In this document: one piece after another, positions 1-13,681 of the stretch
Layout of the letters: every line of letters begins with the position of its first letter
How positions within the stretch are numbered: the first letter of the stretch is position 1
Assembly (NCBI GenBank): GCA_002429045.1
Contig: DIYM01000162.1
Span: 1-23,796, forward strand
Length of the DNA stretch: 23,796 nt
Reading direction: 5' to 3'
Origin: Phycisphaerales bacterium UBA6054
Lineage (GTDB): Bacteria; Planctomycetota; Phycisphaerae; Phycisphaerales; UBA1924
Notes under the pieces: generated by a model
What the model saw: only the letters and a program-made list of their open reading frames with translations
Database searches by the model: none
Told to the model about the DNA's origin: nothing
Translations under genes and position numbers: made by a program

Positions 1-1
1 C

Positions 2-742
2 CCCGGCGGGGGCGTGCGAGCGCCGGGCGGGGGCGTCCGCGGACCGGGCACGCCGGGCGTCCAGCGTCCCGAGCCACGCACGGTGACGTTCACAGGCATC
101 GTCAACGGCACCGTCATCAGCGTCGGTGCCGGCGGGTTCGGCGGGCATTTCTACTGGCCGTCCTACGGCTGGGGTTGGGGCTGGGGACGGTGGAACCGCT
201 GGGGATGGGGCTACTACCAGATCCCCGATCGCTACGCCGGCACCGTGGACGGGCCGCGGGACCGTGAGTTGGAGGGTGGCGGCCCCGAGGCGGAGCCGCT
301 CACCCCGATCGAGTCCGCGCGGGCCTGGATGTACCAGGGCAACGCCGACGAAGCGGCCCGCTGGTACCGCGAGTATCTGGAAGAGAACCCCGACGACGCC
401 CGGGTGATGCGTGAATACGCCGCCGCGATGCAAGAGAGCGGGCGGATGCTCGACGCGGTCGCGATGATGGCGTACGCGTACGACCGCGACCCGGGGCTTG
501 CCAACGAGGCGATGCCCACCCGGATCTGGGGTGATTCTGCGTTCCGTCTGCGTGATGCCGTGACCGATTCGGTCAAGTATGGGCACCGCGTCAGCTCGGG
601 CAACGTCTGGCTGCTGGTCGCGGTGTTGATGCAGGCGGAGGGGCGGGACCTGGTGGCGCTCAAGATGATCGAGCGTGCCGTCGCCGAGGGGCTCGACCCG
701 GATCTGGCGGACCGGATGCGTCTGCGGCTGTCCCATCGCTGA
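2..742 (+). CDS. TPR-like protein with Trp/Gly-rich segment, 5' partial
   Basis: The reading frame is open to the left window edge and the first possible start is a GTG at 14, so the true N-terminus is probably outside the window. The visible part (about 246 codons) has a Gly/Pro/Arg-rich beginning, then a very Trp/Gly/Tyr-rich stretch at about residues 47-70 counted from the GTG (repeated GWGWG units). From about residue 96 it becomes helical with tetratricopeptide-like character (WMYQGNADEAARWYREYL, then ENPDDARVMREYA). TPR repeats usually bind partner proteins; no enzymatic motif is visible. It runs in the same direction as the ribosomal block but is separated by 202 bases containing hairpins, so it is probably a separate unit. 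It sits where secE-nusG is often found. The family assignment is inferred from repeat pattern only. Confidence 0.75.
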   Translation, partial: PGGGVRAPGGGVRGPGTPGVQRPEPRTVTFTGIVNGTVISVGAGGFGGHFYWPSYGWGWGWGRWNRWGWGYYQIPDRYAGTVDGPRDRELEGGGPEAEPLTPIESARAWMYQGNADEAARWYREYLEENPDDARVMREYAAAMQESGRMLDAVAMMAYAYDRDPGLANEAMPTRIWGDSAFRLRDAVTDSVKYGHRVSSGNVWLLVAVLMQAEGRDLVALKMIERAVAEGLDPDLADRMRLRLSHR

Positions 743-796
743 TCGGGCGGGGTTGGGCGTGCCGCGTTCAGTCGGCCCCGAGGAACAAATTGTGCG

Positions 797-820
797 CCGC
801 CCGGGCGTTGCCCCGGGCGG
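797..820 (+). terminator. GC hairpin downstream of the TPR-like gene
   Basis: A perfect 9-bp inverted repeat (CCGCCCGGG / CCCGGGCGG) has a 6-base loop and starts 55 bases after the upstream stop codon. There is no T-tract, so a classical intrinsic terminator is not established. It could be a 3' end structure or could overlap the rplK promoter. Confidence 0.35.
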
Positions 821-837
821 TGGGGCGGGCCTATGGT
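808..837 (+). promoter_or_regulatory. Candidate promoter of the rplK block
   Basis: TTGCCC at 808-813 and TATGGT at 832-837 are 18 bp apart; each matches 4 of 6 bases of the sigma-70 consensus. Transcription would begin near 844 and leave a leader of about 100 bases before rplK. It overlaps the hairpin at 797-820. The boxes are weak and this is a prediction only. Confidence 0.3.
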
Positions 838-892
838 GCAGGCCCAGCACACCGCGTGCCGGGACAACGTGAACCGGATGAACCACCGAGGG

Positions 893-917
893 TGACGCCA
901 GCGAGGCCGGGGCGTCA
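893..917 (+). promoter_or_regulatory. Hairpin in the rplK leader
   Basis: A perfect 7-bp stem (TGACGCC 893-899 with GGCGTCA 911-917) and an 11-base loop lie 13 bases before the rplK ribosome binding site (GGAGGTGG, 931-938). In other bacteria protein L1 represses its own L11-L1 operon by binding a leader structure, so this position suits such a site. The match to a known L1 site was not tested. Confidence 0.35.
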
Positions 918-944
918 GGATCCAGCGGTGGGAGGTGGAGACCG

Positions 945-1373
945 ATGGCCAAGCGCGAAATCGTACATCAGTTCAAAGTGATGGCCCCGGGTGGTCAGGC
1001 GACGCCTGCTCCCCCGCTGGGCCCGGTGCTGGGCGCCAAGGGTGTGAACCCCGGGCAGTTCATCCAGCAGTTCAACGCCGCGACCGCCAAGCTCAACGGC
1101 AAGGTGGTGGGGTGCATCATCACGTCGTACTCGGACCGCTCGTTCGAGTTCGAGGTCAAGTCCTCGCCCGCGTCGGTTTTGATCAAGGAAGCGGCTGGCA
1201 TCGAGAAGGGCTCGGGTGTGCCTCACACCAACAAGGTTGGCAAGATCACGTCCGAGCAGGTCAGGAAGATCGCCGAGGAGAAGAAGGCCGATCTGACCGC
1301 GGGTTCGACCGAAGCAGCGATGCGCATCATCGAGGGCCAGGCCCGTTCGATGGGCGTGGTGGTGGAGGGCTGA
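945..1373 (+). CDS. rplK: 50S ribosomal protein L11
   Basis: This 142-residue protein has the full usual length and the typical L11 sequence: KVMAPGGQATPAPPLGPVLG near the start, the NPGQFIQQFN segment, and a C-terminal RNA-binding domain around KVGKITSEQVRKIAEEK. L11 binds the 23S rRNA GTPase-associated region together with the L10-L12 stalk and supports factor-dependent GTP hydrolysis. The ATG at 945 is set by a strong Shine-Dalgarno sequence, GGAGGTGG, at 931-938. It is the first gene of rplK-rplA-rplJ-rplL-rpoB-rpoC and ends four bases before rplA, so the two are surely co-transcribed. An overlapping frame at 935 is a shadow. Confidence 0.98.
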   Translation: MAKREIVHQFKVMAPGGQATPAPPLGPVLGAKGVNPGQFIQQFNAATAKLNGKVVGCIITSYSDRSFEFEVKSSPASVLIKEAAGIEKGSGVPHTNKVGKITSEQVRKIAEEKKADLTAGSTEAAMRIIEGQARSMGVVVEG

Positions 1374-1377
1374 TCCG

Positions 1378-2076
1378 ATGCCGAAGATGACCAAGCGAGC
1401 CAAAGAGAACGCGGCGATGGTTCCGGCCAACCCGGTCGAGCCGAGCGACGCGTTCGTGACGCTCAAGAAGTTCAAGGGCCCGAAGTTCGATCAGGCGGTC
1501 GAGGTCTGCATGCACCTCGGCGTTGACGTCAAGCAGGCCGACCAGATGATCCGCGGCTCGGTGTCGCTGCCCAAGGGCATCGGCAAGAGCAAGAAGGTCG
1601 TCGCGTTCTGTGCCCCCGAGCACGTCCAGGCGGCGCTCGACGCGGGCGCGATCAAGGCTGGCGGCGAAGACCTGATGCAGGAAGTCGAGAAAGGCTTCAT
1701 GGACTTCGACGTGGCGATCGCCAGCCCCGACATGATGCGGGTGATCTCCAAGCTCGGCAAGGTGCTCGGGCCGAAGGGTCTGATGCCCTCGCCCAAGAAC
1801 GGCACCGTGACGCCGAAGGTCGCCGAGGCGGTCAAGGACTTCGCGGCCGGCAAGGTCGAGTACCGCACCGACAAGGGCGGCAACATCCACGCCGTCATCG
1901 GTCGCTTCAGCTTCCCGGAAGCGGACCTCGTCGAGAACTACAACCACTTCGTCGCCACGATCGAGAAGGCCCGTCCTTCGTCGGTGAAGGGCGAGTACGT
2001 CAAGGGCATCACCGTCTCGGGCACGATGACCCCGGGCGTGAGGGTCGCGTTCCAAGAAGCGGAAGCGGGTGCATAA
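1378..2076 (+). CDS. rplA: 50S ribosomal protein L1
   Basis: This 232-residue protein matches L1 along its length. It has LKKFKGPKFDQAVEVCMHLG at the start, the two-domain fold, the diagnostic LGKVLGPKGLMPSPKNGTVT segment near the middle, and VEYRTDKGGNIHAVIG after it. L1 forms the mobile stalk by the E site that guides exit of deacylated tRNA, and in many bacteria it is the translational repressor of its own operon. The ATG lies four bases after the rplK stop. The N-terminus carries a short Lys/Arg-rich extension (PKMTKRAKENA) before the conserved core. Nothing is broken or missing. Confidence 0.98.
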   Translation: MPKMTKRAKENAAMVPANPVEPSDAFVTLKKFKGPKFDQAVEVCMHLGVDVKQADQMIRGSVSLPKGIGKSKKVVAFCAPEHVQAALDAGAIKAGGEDLMQEVEKGFMDFDVAIASPDMMRVISKLGKVLGPKGLMPSPKNGTVTPKVAEAVKDFAAGKVEYRTDKGGNIHAVIGRFSFPEADLVENYNHFVATIEKARPSSVKGEYVKGITVSGTMTPGVRVAFQEAEAGA

Positions 2077-2079
2077 GCC

Positions 2080-2622
2080 ATGAGCAAGCCAGTCAAAGAC
2101 ATGATCATCGAGGATTACAAGGACCGCTTCGGGGAGACCCAGGACGCTCTTGTGATCGGGCTGCGTGGCATCGAGTCGAACGACACCAACGCGATCCGCG
2201 GCGGGCTCGCCGAGAAGTCGATCAAGGTGACGGTCGTCCGCAACAAGCTCTTCGGGCAGGCGTTCGCCGGCACGGGTCTCGAGCCGCTCAAGGAGGTCCT
2301 GACCGGCGCCAACGCGGTGGCGTACGGCGCCGAGAGCGTGGTCGAGGTCGCCCGCGAGATCGTCGAACTCGTCAAGACCTTCCCGGATATCGAACTGAAG
2401 GGCGCCGTTCTCGACGGCGAGTTGTTCGAGGGCGAGTCGGGCGTCGAGCGCCTCAGCAAGTTCCCGACGCGCGACGAGGCGATCGCCAAGGACGTTTCGA
2501 TCATCCTCGGCCCGGGATCGTCGCTGATGGGCGCGGTCAAGGGCCCGGGCTCTGGCGTCGCCGGCATTCTCAAGGCGATCCAGAGCAAGCTCGAAGACGG
2601 CGAGACGATCGCCAAGGTGTGA
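2080..2622 (+). CDS. rplJ: 50S ribosomal protein L10
   Basis: This 180-residue protein is L10, the base of the ribosomal stalk that carries L7/L12 dimers. It shows the N-terminal rRNA-binding region with VTVVRNKLFGQAFAGTG and the C-terminal helical part that anchors L7/L12 (GVAGILKAIQSKLEDGE). It begins three bases after the rplA stop, so it is translated from the same message. In enterobacteria the L10 leader controls rplJL, but here there is no room for a leader before rplJ. A 217-base structured gap lies after it instead. Confidence 0.97.
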   Translation: MSKPVKDMIIEDYKDRFGETQDALVIGLRGIESNDTNAIRGGLAEKSIKVTVVRNKLFGQAFAGTGLEPLKEVLTGANAVAYGAESVVEVAREIVELVKTFPDIELKGAVLDGELFEGESGVERLSKFPTRDEAIAKDVSIILGPGSSLMGAVKGPGSGVAGILKAIQSKLEDGETIAKV

Positions 2623-2712
2623 GAGCGCCGAGACCTGAGCGTTTGAATGAGATCCGTCGCCCGAGACAGGCGGCGTGATACGGGACATCTACCCCAGCGA
2701 CTGGCCCGGCTG

Positions 2713-2741
2713 CCGGTGACGATCGAGAGATCGTGTGCCGG
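2713..2741 (+). promoter_or_regulatory. Hairpin with GNRA loop between rplJ and rplL
   Basis: The inner stem ACGATC/GATCGT closes a GAGA tetraloop at 2725-2728. An outer stem CCGG/CCGG with two G-U pairs extends it, with one bulged base at 2735. A second hairpin (GCCGAA-TGG-TTCGGC, 2753-2767) follows. The GGTTCGGCC strand of the second hairpin could instead pair with GGCCCTGAACC further down (near 2794-2804), which would give alternative folds before the rplL ribosome binding site. There is no T-tract. It may be an RNA control or processing element. Confidence 0.45.
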
Positions 2742-2839
2742 AGGGTTAAAGAGCCGAATGGTTCGGCCCCTCTCGGTGGGACGGTGAAAGGCAGCGGCCC
2801 TGAACCGGGCGTGCCTGAGATTTGTAAGGAAGTGAACCC

Positions 2840-3244
2840 ATGTCTGACGAAGCCAAAACCTACGACGCGGCCATCTCGGAACTCGGCGACAAGCTCGCCG
2901 GTCTGACCTTGAAGGACGCGGTTGATCTGGCTGACTACATGAAGGACACCTACGGCATCGAGGCCGCCGCGGGCGGCGGTGTCGTGATGGCGGCTGCCGG
3001 CGGCGACGCCGGTGGTGGTGCGGCCGAAGAGAAGTCCGAGTTCGATGTCGTCCTCAAGGCGGTCGGCGGGAACAAGATCGGCGTCATCAAGGCGGTCCGC
3101 GAGATCACCGGGCTCGGGCTGAAGGAAGCCAAGGAGATGGCCGAGACCGCGGGCGCCAAGGTGAAGGAAGGCCTGGGCAAGGAGGAGGCCGAGGAGGTCG
3201 CCAACAAGCTCAAGGAAGCCGGCGCCGAGGTCGAACTCGCCTGA
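2840..3244 (+). CDS. rplL: 50S ribosomal protein L7/L12
   Basis: This 134-residue protein has the classic L7/L12 layout: an N-terminal dimerisation and L10-binding helix pair (about 1-45), an Ala/Gly-rich flexible hinge (about 46-68), and a C-terminal factor-binding domain starting at EFDVVLKAVGGNKIGVIKAV. L7/L12 recruits and stimulates translational GTPases. The start is supported by AAGGAAG about ten bases upstream. The usual APK motif of the last domain is replaced by AGAK, a small deviation. A 217-base gap with hairpins precedes it and a 359-base gap follows, which suggests its level is tuned separately because it is needed in several copies per ribosome. Confidence 0.97.
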   Translation: MSDEAKTYDAAISELGDKLAGLTLKDAVDLADYMKDTYGIEAAAGGGVVMAAAGGDAGGGAAEEKSEFDVVLKAVGGNKIGVIKAVREITGLGLKEAKEMAETAGAKVKEGLGKEEAEEVANKLKEAGAEVELA

Positions 3245-3252
3245 TCCCATTG

Positions 3253-3273
3253 GGCCCTGCTCCGAGCGGGGCC
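3253..3273 (+). terminator. Candidate attenuator hairpin after rplL
   Basis: An 8-bp stem (GGCCCTGC / GCGGGGCC, one G-U pair) with a 5-base loop starts eight bases after the rplL stop. No T-tract follows. In E. coli a partial terminator between rplL and rpoB lowers polymerase gene transcription relative to ribosomal genes; this hairpin is placed to do the same, but that function is inferred. Confidence 0.4.
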
Positions 3274-3292
3274 GCCAAGAACAGCGGCCGAT

Positions 3293-3378
3293 CGGGCGGA
3301 AACGCCCGTTCGCCGATTCCGGGCGGGCGGTCGCCCGGGGGCAAGGCGGAACTCGGTCCGGGGAATGTGCCTCCCCGG
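3293..3378 (+). promoter_or_regulatory. Cluster of three hairpins in the rpoB leader
   Basis: Three perfect hairpins follow one another. CGGGCG-GAAA-CGCCCG (3293-3308) has a GNRA loop. CCGGGCG with CGCCCGG (3319-3338) has a 6-base loop. CCGGGGA with TCCCCGG (3358-3378) has a 7-base loop. With the hairpin at 3253 they make up the first part of the 359-base gap between rplL and rpoB, which contains no convincing gene. They could attenuate transcription, be processing sites, or bind a regulator. Confidence 0.45.
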
Positions 3379-3473
3379 GGCGGGCCAGCAGAGGCGGAGG
3401 CTGACGCGGTGAGAGACCGGTCGGCATCGAAGCAGCGGGTGAATCGGTCCGGGTTTTGTTCCCCGGGCACGAG

Positions 3474-3502
3474 TGGAGCCGGTGCGTCCGTGTGTCTAGA
3501 CT
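3474..3502 (+). promoter_or_regulatory. Candidate internal promoter for rpoB
   Basis: TAGACT at 3497-3502 matches 4 of 6 bases of a -10 box. A poor -35 (TGGAGC, 3474-3479) sits 17 bp upstream. The start point would lie near 3509, about 95 bases before rpoB and after the hairpin cluster, which would give rpoBC its own transcription. The region is locally AT-richer (AAATATTTAA at 3531-3540). Support is weak. Confidence 0.3.
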
Positions 3503-3603
3503 CTCGGATCGGCGGAAACTGGGGCACATCAAATATTTAACTGAATCGCACGCCCGGGCTGATCCGGCGGCGGCGCGATCGGAACCATCTCGCGAGGACC
3601 CTG

Positions 3604-7452
<3,849 letters not shown>

Positions 7453-7556
7453 CGGGCACGCCCGTCGCGTATGCCCGGCGGGGGCGACCCGCCACGACGG
7501 CTCCGGCCACGGTTTGACAGACACTCCCCTTTCCGCAACCGCGGGAGATAAGACTG

Positions 7557-11912
<4,356 letters not shown>

Positions 11913-11938
11913 TCGGTCCAACCCGGTTCAACAGCCCC

Positions 11939-11972
11939 ACGCCCGCGTCGCACGGACGCGGGCGTTTTCTTT
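11939..11972 (+). terminator. Intrinsic terminator of the rpoBC operon
   Basis: A perfect 11-bp stem (ACGCCCGCGTC with GACGCGGGCGT), a 5-base loop and a T-rich tail (TTTTCTTT from 11965) form a textbook rho-independent terminator. It separates the plus-strand polymerase block from the minus-strand genes that end at 12036. Confidence 0.93.
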
Positions 11973-12035
11973 GGGAGGTCGCCCGAGCGTCCGAGCCCGG
12001 CCGATGGTTGCCTCCCGCCCTCCAGTTGTGCATGC

Positions 12036-12482
12036 TCAGGCGGACCCCGCCTGGGCATCTTCGCTGGGCGGGTCGAGCAGCGAGATCACGCCCGGGCTGA
12101 TGCCGAGTTCGCGAAAATCATCGCTCCACATCACGGGCAGCGTGTCTCGCTCCAGCACGACCGCAGCCCGGATGTACGGGGTGCACATCCCGCACGTCGA
12201 TCCGCACTTGGTTCTTTGGCGTGTTTGACGGATCTTGGAGGGGTCACCTCCGCACATCTGGCGGAGTTCTGCGAGCGTGTACCCGTGGCAAACGCAGCCG
12301 CGAACCTCACCGATGCATGTTTGCAACGCGGTCCGGTTCTCGTCGGCGTGGCCCTCCCCTCGCCCGTTCGTGATGCCAAGGCCGATGTTCAAGCCGCTTC
12401 CCGACGCATGGGTTCGATCCGGGCGAACGCGGCTCGGATACCTGGGGTGTGCCAGTTCGGTGCGAACGGCTGCATCGGCCAT
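12036..12482 (-). CDS. BFD-like [2Fe-2S] protein, longer copy
   Basis: The C-terminal two thirds carry a bacterioferritin-associated-ferredoxin (BFD) type cluster pattern: GCVCHGYTLAEL, then 31 residues after the second Cys, KCGSTCGMCTPYIR. From the ATG at 12482 (148 residues) the cysteines are C63, C65, C93, C97 and C100. Such domains bind a [2Fe-2S] cluster and pass electrons to a partner. The start is uncertain. ATG 12482 has a GGGGG stretch in front, but the next 50 residues have atypical codons, and a TTG at 12326 just before the domain is possible. It shares the motif KCxxxCGMCxPY(I/V)R with the 82-residue gene upstream on the same strand, so the two look like diverged duplicates. Confidence 0.7.
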   Translation of the reverse strand: MADAAVRTELAHPRYPSRVRPDRTHASGSGLNIGLGITNGRGEGHADENRTALQTCIGEVRGCVCHGYTLAELRQMCGGDPSKIRQTRQRTKCGSTCGMCTPYIRAAVVLERDTLPVMWSDDFRELGISPGVISLLDPPSEDAQAGSA

Positions 12483-12593
12483 TCGGAACCCCCAGTTTAA
12501 GCGATCGAGCAATCAGCAGGGCGCACCGATGGCTGACATCGATGCCCATCGCCTCGATCAGGGCTTTGTCAGGGGGCGGGCGATCGGCTCGTC

Positions 12594-12842
12594 TCAGGCC
12601 CGTTCCTCAATCACCGCCTTGACGATCGCTTCCCTGTGATCGAACGCGGTCCGCCCGGTCCGGACGGTCAGGCGCACGTACGGCTCGCACATCCCGCAGC
12701 CGGTCGTGCATTTGAGCTCGGCCGCCAATCGGCTCATGATCTCGTCCTCGGGCATCCCGCGGGCGGCGACCAGTTCCTCGATCCGCGCCCGGATCGTTGT
12801 CAGGGGCACCTCGTGGCAGACACACCGATCGACGAGCGCCAT
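12594..12842 (-). CDS. Small BFD-like [2Fe-2S] protein
   Basis: This 82-residue protein consists almost only of a BFD-like domain: RCVCHEVPLTTI at the start (C7, C9), then KCTTGCGMCEPYVR (C45, C49, C52). The spacing fits a [2Fe-2S]-binding helix-turn-helix fold as in bacterioferritin-associated ferredoxin and the BFD domains of NirB-type enzymes. Its ATG overlaps the stop of the pseudopilin gene by one base (TGATG), so the two are translationally coupled. The longer frame that reads upstream through the pseudopilin is not coding. The electron partner is unknown; its place at the end of a gene series starting with a B12 riboswitch makes a role in cobalt/corrinoid or iron redox chemistry possible, but this is inference. 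Confidence 0.85.
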   Translation of the reverse strand: MALVDRCVCHEVPLTTIRARIEELVAARGMPEDEIMSRLAAELKCTTGCGMCEPYVRLTVRTGRTAFDHREAIVKAVIEERA

Positions 12843-13681
12843 CACCACCGCCGCCAGTTGGGGACATAGTGGGGGTCGTTCGTCTCGCTGACCGAACCGA
12901 TCTTGTGCTGTTTGAGCGATCGGGCGTCCGGGTCGTGGCTCTCTGGGTTGACGGACCCGTCGGCGCGGGCCACGACCGCCTGCCCGAACCCCGCGTCGCG
13001 CTGGTCGTGCCTGAACGCGGTGGTGGGGGACAGGTTGACCAGCCACCGTCCGCGACGGGCCTGGTAGAGCATCGGCGGGTCGAGCAGGGCGCTGTTGCTC
13101 GCCTGATCGGAGTACAGCGCCAGCAGCGAATCCCCGAACACGAACAGGCGGGAGGGGCTCACGAAGTCGTGCAGCGCGGGCCAGCGGCGTCGGCTCAGAT
13201 CCGTGTAGCCCGATGTCGGGGGGGCGAGCGCATACGCGTTGTACCCGTACGTCGTCGTGAACCCGCCCGCGCTGCCCTGCTCTCTGTACGAGCCCTCGGG
13301 CTGGGCCGGGCACTCGTACGCCGACCGGTCCCCCGGCGCCGCGTCGAGATAGGGCGAGAGCGTGCCGCGTGTGTGATCCAGCAGGCCCGTCTCGAAGTCC
13401 TCGGCTCCGTACCAGTACACGCGCTCGGAAGCGCCCGGAGACGCGTGCGGCGCGGGCTTGCCGGCGTTGGAATCCACATACATCGCCCACGCCATCCAGA
13501 GCTGACGCTGGTTCGACATGCACACGACCCGGCGGGCCGACTCGCGCCCCCGCCCGAGCGCCGGCAGCAGCAGGCCCAGCAGCACCGCGATCACCGCGAT
13601 CACCACCAGCAGTTCGATCAGCGTGAACGCGCGAGCGGGCCCGCCGGCACGGTTCCGGGATGGCCCGCACCGGCTGTTCAT
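12842..13681 (-). CDS. Type IV/II pseudopilin-like protein
   Basis: This 279-residue protein has a prepilin N-terminus. A short leader with Arg residues ends at A18, followed by FTLIELLVVIAVIAVLLGLL with the conserved Glu at position 5 of the mature form. The residue before the cleavage site is Ala instead of the usual Gly. The rest resembles the large planctomycete family of secreted pseudopilins (RESARRVVCMSNQRQLWMAWAMY after the helix, an ADGSV near the end), whose roles are mostly unknown. The start overlaps the propeller gene stop by ATGA, and its own stop overlaps the next start by one base. This links propeller, pseudopilin and the small [2Fe-2S] protein into one translational unit. 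Confidence 0.9.
   Translation of the reverse strand: MNSRCGPSRNRAGGPARAFTLIELLVVIAVIAVLLGLLLPALGRGRESARRVVCMSNQRQLWMAWAMYVDSNAGKPAPHASPGASERVYWYGAEDFETGLLDHTRGTLSPYLDAAPGDRSAYECPAQPEGSYREQGSAGGFTTTYGYNAYALAPPTSGYTDLSRRRWPALHDFVSPSRLFVFGDSLLALYSDQASNSALLDPPMLYQARRGRWLVNLSPTTAFRHDQRDAGFGQAVVARADGSVNPESHDPDARSLKQHKIGSVSETNDPHYVPNWRRW

Noticed and set aside
7514..7519. Perfect TTGACA before rpoC
   Set aside because: No -10 box lies at 16-18 bp; the nearest similar sequence (GATAAG) is 27 bp away. rpoC is most simply transcribed with rpoB.
12307..12570. Minus-strand frame reading DKALIEAMGIDVSHRCALL between the two [2Fe-2S] genes
   Set aside because: The first 30 residues look protein-like, but the rest is Arg/Pro/His-rich and ends without a domain. 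It overlaps the possible N-terminus of the longer [2Fe-2S] gene; a frameshift cannot be shown.
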